The notes under the pieces are model-generated. The model ran no database searches and was not told where the DNA came from. It saw only the letters and a list, made by a program, of their open reading frames with translations. From Mangrovitalea sediminis (GTDB lineage Bacteria > Pseudomonadota > Gammaproteobacteria > Pseudomonadales > Oleiphilaceae): a stretch of 64,000 nucleotides of DNA. This document shows positions 55,277 to 64,000 of the stretch, piece after piece (position 1 is the first letter of the stretch; each line of letters starts with the position of its first letter). Made by a program: the position numbers and the translations under genes. Location: positions 372,001-436,000 of the forward strand of contig NZ_NTLB01000003.1 in the NCBI RefSeq assembly GCF_002514725.1, written 5' to 3'.

Positions 55277-56591
55277 CTGGCAACAGCCTGCGTCCTGGCC
55301 GGACATCCTGCGGGATGCCATGCAAAGCCTGCCCACCGCTACGCGCTGGTGGGTCGGGCTGAGCGGAGGCCTTGATTCCATTTTTCTGCTGCACGTTGCA
55401 AGGGCCTGGATTCGTTATCAGGGGTTGCCTGTTGCCTTGCATGCGGTGCATGTCAATCACCAGCTCAGTGCCCGTTCGCCGGTATGGCAAGCCTTCTGCG
55501 AGAAGACTTGTGCGGGGCTGGATGTTCCGCTCGTCAGTGAAGCCGTTCTGATCGCGCCGGAAGGCGTGGGGGTTGAGGCCGAAGCCCGGCGGATGCGTTA
55601 CCAGGTTTTCCAGCGCCTCTTGGAGGCGGGAGACCTTCTTTTGCTGGCGCATCACGCGGACGATCAGGCGGAAACGCTTCTGTATCGTCTGATGCGGGGT
55701 TCCGGTGTGCGCGGCCTGGCGGCGATGCCGGCGCAGCGGCGCTTGGGCGAAGGGCGTCTGATGCGCCCGTTGCTGACATTGTCCCGTGCCTTTATCGAAA
55801 CCCAGGCGAAGGCCTGGGGATTGGACTGGCATGACGATGAGTCCAACCTGGATGTCGGTTTCGACCGGAACTTTCTGCGTCACCGTGTGCTGCCGGTGCT
55901 CGGTGAGCGCTGGCCTCATGTTGTCGATAGCCTGTCGCAAGTCGCCGAGGCTTGTGGCGAGGCGGATGCCCTATTGGGCGAACTGGCTGAAATCGATGCT
56001 GACAGCGCTTGTCATGCGGATGGCCAGTTGTTGTGTGCGCCGTTGGCGTCCCTGTCGACGCGTCGCCAAATGAACCTCATGCGCTACTGGCTTCGGAAGC
56101 AGGGCGTGCAACCGCCGGGGCGGCAACGCCTTCTGGCGGGTGTGGCGATGTTGTTGCAGGCTGGCGAAGATCGGCAGCCTGCGTTGGAATGGCCGGGCTG
56201 GTCGGTGCGCCGTTACCGGGGTGCCTTGTACCTGGTTCGCCGCATCGCCGAGTCGCCTGAGGCCCGCGAATGGGATCTTCGGCAAGCTCTGTCGTGGGCG
56301 GGTGGCCGTCTATTCGTTAAGGGTGTTGACGGCGAAGGGTTGCGCTCCGAAGTCGATCGCGTCAGGGTGTCGTTACGTCAGGGTGGCGAGCATCTCGATG
56401 TTGACGGACGGGGTTCTCGTCGTCCGTTGAAGAAGTGGTTGCAGGATCAGGGTGTTCCGCCCTGGTTGCGCACACGTCTACCGCTGCTGTGGTGGCGGGA
56501 TGAGCTGGTGGCGGTCGGCGATCTTTGGGTGCACCCGGGGTATCGCGCCGCAGCCGGTGAGGCTGGTCTCAAGGTGATCTGGCAACCCTAA
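55260..56591 (+). CDS. tilS: tRNA(Ile)-lysidine synthase
   Basis: 443 residues. The N-type ATP-pyrophosphatase loop is [17 protein letters not shown], followed by [21 protein letters not shown] and [30 protein letters not shown]. The C-terminal part contains the TilS substrate-binding domain ([30 protein letters not shown]). It converts C34 of the AUA-reading tRNA-Ile to lysidine. The start inside accA suggests coupled translation. Confidence 0.96.
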   Translation: MTAGADWQQPASWPDILRDAMQSLPTATRWWVGLSGGLDSIFLLHVARAWIRYQGLPVALHAVHVNHQLSARSPVWQAFCEKTCAGLDVPLVSEAVLIAPEGVGVEAEARRMRYQVFQRLLEAGDLLLLAHHADDQAETLLYRLMRGSGVRGLAAMPAQRRLGEGRLMRPLLTLSRAFIETQAKAWGLDWHDDESNLDVGFDRNFLRHRVLPVLGERWPHVVDSLSQVAEACGEADALLGELAEIDADSACHADGQLLCAPLASLSTRRQMNLMRYWLRKQGVQPPGRQRLLAGVAMLLQAGEDRQPALEWPGWSVRRYRGALYLVRRIAESPEAREWDLRQALSWAGGRLFVKGVDGEGLRSEVDRVRVSLRQGGEHLDVDGRGSRRPLKKWLQDQGVPPWLRTRLPLLWWRDELVAVGDLWVHPGYRAAAGEAGLKVIWQP

Positions 56592-56696
56592 CCAGTTGCG
56601 GATAACCGTCATTGAGGCGTTTTTGAATTGAGGGAAGGTGGGGGTTCTGGTATTCTGGCGTCCCATCTTGAGATGAAAATCTCCCACCTCCACTGA

Positions 56697-58346
<1,650 letters not shown>

Positions 58347-58392
58347 TTCCGCAATCGGTATCAGGTAAAATGCGCCTTTGAACAAAGTAGCA

Positions 58393-59287
<895 letters not shown>

Positions 59288-59321
59288 TTTACCATCGAAT
59301 ACCAGGGGCTCGGCGCGATGA

Positions 59322-60707
<1,386 letters not shown>

Positions 60708-60718
60708 AAGATCGGGTG

Positions 60719-60747
60719 GGATGCCGGGGTTGAAGATCCTGGCATCC
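60719..60747 (+). terminator. Stem-loop after eno
   Basis: GGATGCCGGG (60719-60728) pairs with CCTGGCATCC (60738-60747), with one G-U pair and a 9-nt loop, just after the eno stop. It lacks a T-run; partial termination before ftsB is possible. Confidence 0.4.
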
Positions 60748-60794
60748 TGCTGATGGCTTCCGGGCTAGGGTATTGTCCGGTTTGGGGATCGACG

Positions 60795-61067
60795 ATGAAG
60801 TGGCTGTGGACGGTGTTGGTACTGTTGATCGTGCTGCTGCAGGTGCGCCTGTGGGTAGGCGAAGGCAGTTTTGCGCAGGTCTGGCAGTTGCATCATCAGA
60901 TCGCCGAACAGCAGGTTGAGAACAACCAGTTGTCCGAACGCAATGCCCGCCTGCTGGCTGAGGTTGATAACCTGCGCCAGGGCAAGGGCGCCATTGAAGA
61001 ACGTGCCCGTATGAATCTGGGTATGATTCGTCGGGGAGAGACCTTCTTCTGGGTCGTTAATCCCTGA
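60795..61067 (+). CDS. ftsB: Cell division protein FtsB
   Basis: 90 residues from ATG 60795; the ATG at 60753 is in frame but lies in the hairpin region. One membrane helix (WLWTVLVLLIVLLQVRLWVG) precedes a coiled coil (HHQIAEQQVENNQLSERNARLLAEVDNLRQG). The conserved EERARMNLGMIRRGETFFWVV end follows. It forms the FtsQLB complex that signals septal synthesis. Its place between eno and ispD is typical. Confidence 0.95.
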   Translation: MKWLWTVLVLLIVLLQVRLWVGEGSFAQVWQLHHQIAEQQVENNQLSERNARLLAEVDNLRQGKGAIEERARMNLGMIRRGETFFWVVNP

Positions 61068-61099
61068 TGCCCCTTTCTGTAACGCGATAACCTTTCTGC

Positions 61100-61801
61100 A
61101 TGGCTCGTCTCTGGCTGATCGTTCCCGCCGCTGGCATTGGTTCACGTATGCAGGCGGATCGCCCCAAGCAATATCTGACGATGGGCGGCCGTCTCCTGCT
61201 CGATATCACCTTACAACGCTTACTCGGTTTCCCGGCTTTCGACAGCCTATGGCTGGCGCTGCATCCAGAGGATGCGTGGTGGCATGGATCCGAGAGTGCC
61301 TCCCGTGCTGAGATCAATGTGTATACCGGCGGCGTTGAGCGGGTCGATTCAGTTTGTCGTGGGTTGGATGCCATCCGTGATAACGCTGCGCCCGATGATT
61401 GGGTCATTGTGCATGATGTTGCTCGTCCCTGTATCCGTTATGACGATCTGTCACGTTTGCTGTCTGCGCTGGAGGACGAGCCCGTGGGGGCTTTGTTGGG
61501 CGCGCCGGTGAGCGACACCGTCAAGCGTGTGGGTGATTCTGAACGGATCATGGAAACGGTTCCTCGAGAAGGGCTTTGGCGGGCATTCACGCCTCAGGTA
61601 TTCCGGTTCGCCTTGCTGGATGAGGCATTGCGCGAAGCGCCTCGCAAAGGTGTTCTGGTCACCGACGAGGCGTCGGCGGTTGAGGCATTGGGTCACCGGC
61701 CGCGGATGGTCGAGGGGCATACCGACAATATCAAGGTAACGGTTCCTGCGGATCTGGCCATGGCTGCCTGGACGCTGGAGCAGATAACGAAAGGAGAATA
61801 G
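61100..61801 (+). CDS. ispD: 2-C-methyl-D-erythritol 4-phosphate cytidylyltransferase
   Basis: 233 residues. The nucleotide-binding N-terminus is [63 protein letters not shown] and [11 protein letters not shown] follow. It activates methylerythritol phosphate with CTP in the non-mevalonate isoprenoid pathway. It lies 2 nt before ispF, which acts two steps later. Confidence 0.97.
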   Translation: MARLWLIVPAAGIGSRMQADRPKQYLTMGGRLLLDITLQRLLGFPAFDSLWLALHPEDAWWHGSESASRAEINVYTGGVERVDSVCRGLDAIRDNAAPDDWVIVHDVARPCIRYDDLSRLLSALEDEPVGALLGAPVSDTVKRVGDSERIMETVPREGLWRAFTPQVFRFALLDEALREAPRKGVLVTDEASAVEALGHRPRMVEGHTDNIKVTVPADLAMAAWTLEQITKGE

Positions 61802-61803
61802 GG

Positions 61804-62295
61804 ATGTGGCGAATCGGCCAAGGGGTCGACGTTCACGCTTTTGGTGACGGGGATCAGGTCACGCTGGGTGGCGTTACAATATCCCACAACCGCGGGCTGG
61901 TGGCGCACTCTGACGGCGATGTGCTGCTGCATGCTCTGGCGGATGCGCTGCTGGGTGCAGCTGCTCTCGGTGACATTGGACACTTCTTTCCTGACAGCGA
62001 CCCTCGTTGGGCTGGCGCCGATAGCCGGGTCCTTTTGCGTGAAGTCGTGCGCCAGGTGCAGGCCCGAGGCTATTGTGTCGGTAACGTCGATGCCACTATC
62101 GTGGCTCAGGCGCCCCGCATGGCGCCTCATATCGATCTCATGCGGGCCAATATTGCAGAAGACCTGCACGTTGCGTTGGATGCTGTCGGGGTGAAGGCGA
62201 CCACGACAGAACATCTGGGGTTTACCGGTCGTAAAGAGGGTATAGCCTGCTTTGCCGTATGCCTGCTGGCCCGCGACGGAGTGCCCTTAGCGTGA
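61804..62295 (+). CDS. ispF: 2-C-methyl-D-erythritol 2,4-cyclodiphosphate synthase
   Basis: 163 residues. [14 protein letters not shown] holds the zinc-binding Asp and His; [35 protein letters not shown] the rest of the metal site. [22 protein letters not shown] closes the protein. AAAGGAG precedes the ATG. Its stop overlaps the truD start (GTGA). Confidence 0.97.
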   Translation: MWRIGQGVDVHAFGDGDQVTLGGVTISHNRGLVAHSDGDVLLHALADALLGAAALGDIGHFFPDSDPRWAGADSRVLLREVVRQVQARGYCVGNVDATIVAQAPRMAPHIDLMRANIAEDLHVALDAVGVKATTTEHLGFTGRKEGIACFAVCLLARDGVPLA

Positions 62296-63263
62296 GCGCG
62301 TGGAGGCTTTCCTGGCCCGCTGCCTGGGGTGAACCTGTCGGCCGGGCAAGTATGCGGGCTCACCCGGAAGACTTCGACGTTGAGGAAGTCCTCGGTTTTC
62401 TGCCGGAAGGGCAGGGCGAGCACCTGTACATTTTCCTCGAAAAAGTGGGTGACAACACGGACTACGTGGCTCGCCAATTGGCAGAGCTGTCGGGTTGCCG
62501 TCCGATGGATGTCGGGCTGAGCGGCTTGAAAGACCGGCATGCGGTGACCCGGCAATGGTTCAGTCTCTACCGTCCCGGGATGGATGACACGGCGTTTCTG
62601 GATGGCGTCTCAGCCCGATGGAAACTGTTGTCCCATGGACGTCATCCGGTAAAGTTGCGACGGGGAACCCATTCGGCAAACCGTTTTCGTCTGGTCCTAC
62701 GGGATCTGCATGCGGATGCCGTCCAGTTGCAGGCTCGATTGCAACGTATCGCTGCAGAGGGTTGCCCGAATTACTTCGGTCCTCAGCGGTTTGGCCGTGA
62801 TGCCGGGAATCTGGACGCGGCGGCAAAACTTAATGCGCGGAAGTTGCGTGGAAAGGACCCCCGACGCGGGCTCTACCTTTCCGCAGCCCGCTCCTGGCTT
62901 TTCAATGAGGTCCTGGCTCAGCGCATTGCAGAGAACGACTGGCAAACTCTGAGAGCCGGGGATCCGGGAGACGGCTGTCCTACCGGTCCGCTCTTCGGCG
63001 ATGGGGGTTCTTCTGCCGGCGAACCGCTGTTGTCATGGGAAAATGCGATCCTTGGCCCTCATGCGGTCTTTCGCGCGTTATTCGATGGTGCACGGATACG
63101 CCCGGAGCGCCGGCCCTTGGTGCTGCACCCCCAGGATTTCGAGTTTGAGTTGACCGAAGACCGCCTGCAGCTGCAATTTGCCTTGCCCAGCGGCAGCTTC
63201 GCCACTGCAGTGGTTGGCGAGCTGCTTGAGGTCGAAGATAAGTCGGTCAGGGTGGCTCAATAG
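62292..63263 (+). CDS. truD: tRNA pseudouridine(13) synthase
   Basis: 323 residues from GTG 62292, which overlaps the ispF stop; the frame is open further left only inside isp[37 protein letters not shown] is the typical TruD start. [21 protein letters not shown] has the catalytic Asp, and [18 protein letters not shown] and GPLFGDG follow. It makes pseudouridine 13 in tRNA-Glu. Confidence 0.95.
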   Translation: MSAWRLSWPAAWGEPVGRASMRAHPEDFDVEEVLGFLPEGQGEHLYIFLEKVGDNTDYVARQLAELSGCRPMDVGLSGLKDRHAVTRQWFSLYRPGMDDTAFLDGVSARWKLLSHGRHPVKLRRGTHSANRFRLVLRDLHADAVQLQARLQRIAAEGCPNYFGPQRFGRDAGNLDAAAKLNARKLRGKDPRRGLYLSAARSWLFNEVLAQRIAENDWQTLRAGDPGDGCPTGPLFGDGGSSAGEPLLSWENAILGPHAVFRALFDGARIRPERRPLVLHPQDFEFELTEDRLQLQFALPSGSFATAVVGELLEVEDKSVRVAQ

Positions 63264-63396
63264 CGCCATTCTGATTTAACACGGATGGCAACCCTGATGT
63301 TGTCGTCCCGGTCCGATAAAGGGTTCGGACCCATAATAATGAGCGTCATGCCGGTTGCGCTGCCGGCAAGTATGGCGCGGCTAGCGGAGAACGACC

Positions 63397-64000
63397 GTGA
63401 GATTATTGTTGTCCAACGACGACGGCGTAACGGCGCCGGGACTCCAGATACTCTATGAGACGCTCAAAGATCTGGGTGAGGTTGTCGTGGTTGCACCGGA
63501 CCGTGACCATAGCGGTGCCAGCAACGCGTTGACGCTCAGTCGTCCGCTGTATCCCCAAACGCTGGCCAATGGTTTCCACAGTGTTGATGGCACCCCAACA
63601 GATTGTGTGCACCTTGCAGTAAACGGGCTTTTCGGCGAAGAGTTCGACCGGATTGTTTCCGGTATCAATACACACGCCAACCTGGGTGACGATGTCCTCT
63701 ATTCCGGCACGGTGGCAGCGGCGGTAGAAGGGCGCTTCCTGGCTGGGACGGCGATTGCCGTCTCTCTCGTCAACGAGGGGCGGGAACATTACGACACTGC
63801 CGCGCGGGTCGTTCGTTGGCTGCTGGAGCAGCGTCAGGCAGATACGTTGCCTCCCCGGACGATTCTCAACATCAATGTGCCGGACCGCCCCTGGTCCGAT
63901 CTCCAGGGGGTACGTGTTACGCGACTGGGGCATCGGAGCCGCAGTGGCTTGCCGCAGAAAGTGATTTGTCCCCGGGGTAAAGAACGTTACTGGATCGGTG
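63397..64000 (+). CDS. surE: 5'/3'-nucleotidase SurE, 5' part
   Basis: Cut by the right edge; 201 residues are present. From GTG 63397 (CGGAG 8 nt upstream) it reads [19 protein letters not shown] with the metal-binding DD pair. [62 protein letters not shown] and ILNINVPD follow. The family dephosphorylates nucleotides in stationary phase. It follows truD as in Pseudomonas. Confidence 0.95.
   Translation, partial: MRLLLSNDDGVTAPGLQILYETLKDLGEVVVVAPDRDHSGASNALTLSRPLYPQTLANGFHSVDGTPTDCVHLAVNGLFGEEFDRIVSGINTHANLGDDVLYSGTVAAAVEGRFLAGTAIAVSLVNEGREHYDTAARVVRWLLEQRQADTLPPRTILNINVPDRPWSDLQGVRVTRLGHRSRSGLPQKVICPRGKERYWIG

Overview
This window is a piece of a gammaproteobacterial chromosome, probably from a marine or halophilic relative of Marinobacter or Pseudomonas. 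That inference rests on the housekeeping run dnaE-accA-tilS-pyrG-kdsA-eno-ftsB-ispD-ispF-truD-surE at the right end, the wrbA/arsC/DUF2069/thioredoxin neighbourhood, and the GC-rich sequence. No database search was possible, so the genus is a guess. No rRNA, tRNA, insertion sequence or prophage was recognised.

Layout. 1-7.2 kb: an amidase N-terminus cut by the window edge, a voltage-sensor-like membrane protein, a group III truncated globin, two tandem acyl-CoA dehydrogenases, a hemolysin-III/PAQR protein, a SIMPL protein and a small unknown. 7.4-19.9 kb: a complete type I-E CRISPR-Cas locus. It has a WYL regulator, cas3, cse1, cse2, cas6e, cas7e, cas5e, cas1 and cas2, then a 47-nt leader gap and an array of 53 repeats and 52 spacers. 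The cas6e gene sits between cse2 and cas7e, and the repeat is a 28-nt form ending in GTGTTTC, unlike the E. coli K-12 system. 20-26.4 kb: an intergenic GC-rich repeat, an Asp/Asn beta-hydroxylase-like gene, and a GldA / permease-GldG fusion / DUF4340 ABC operon. 26.4-35.4 kb (minus strand): a signalling cluster with two paralogous periplasmic binding proteins, a receiver domain anchored by a C-terminal membrane helix, a short histidine kinase, a receiver-TPR protein and a symporter-histidine kinase-receiver hybrid.

35.5-43.5 kb: a membrane protein preceded by a 15-nt tandem repeat, SmrA, a repeat-bearing lipoprotein, an IorA/IorB-type molybdenum hydroxylase with its XdhC maturation factor, and the methionine-salvage genes mtnB-mtnD-mtnC. 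43.5-50.4 kb: two glutathione S-transferases around a TetR regulator with a perfect 22-bp palindrome in the divergent promoter, a PilB/GspE ATPase, DUF2069, WrbA, an ArsC-like reductase, a thioredoxin lipoprotein and a PAS-plus-degenerate-GGDEF protein. 50.5-64 kb: core genes for replication, lipid, nucleotide, LPS, glycolysis, division, isoprenoid and tRNA functions.

The most distinctive part is the CRISPR locus. In 51 of 52 spacers the first base after the 28-nt repeat is a pyrimidine (28 T, 23 C, 1 G, no A), which looks like a PAM-derived position. No wholly new system could be demonstrated from sequence alone. The signalling cluster and the symporter-less, pore-less or tail-anchored architectures noted below are the next best leads.
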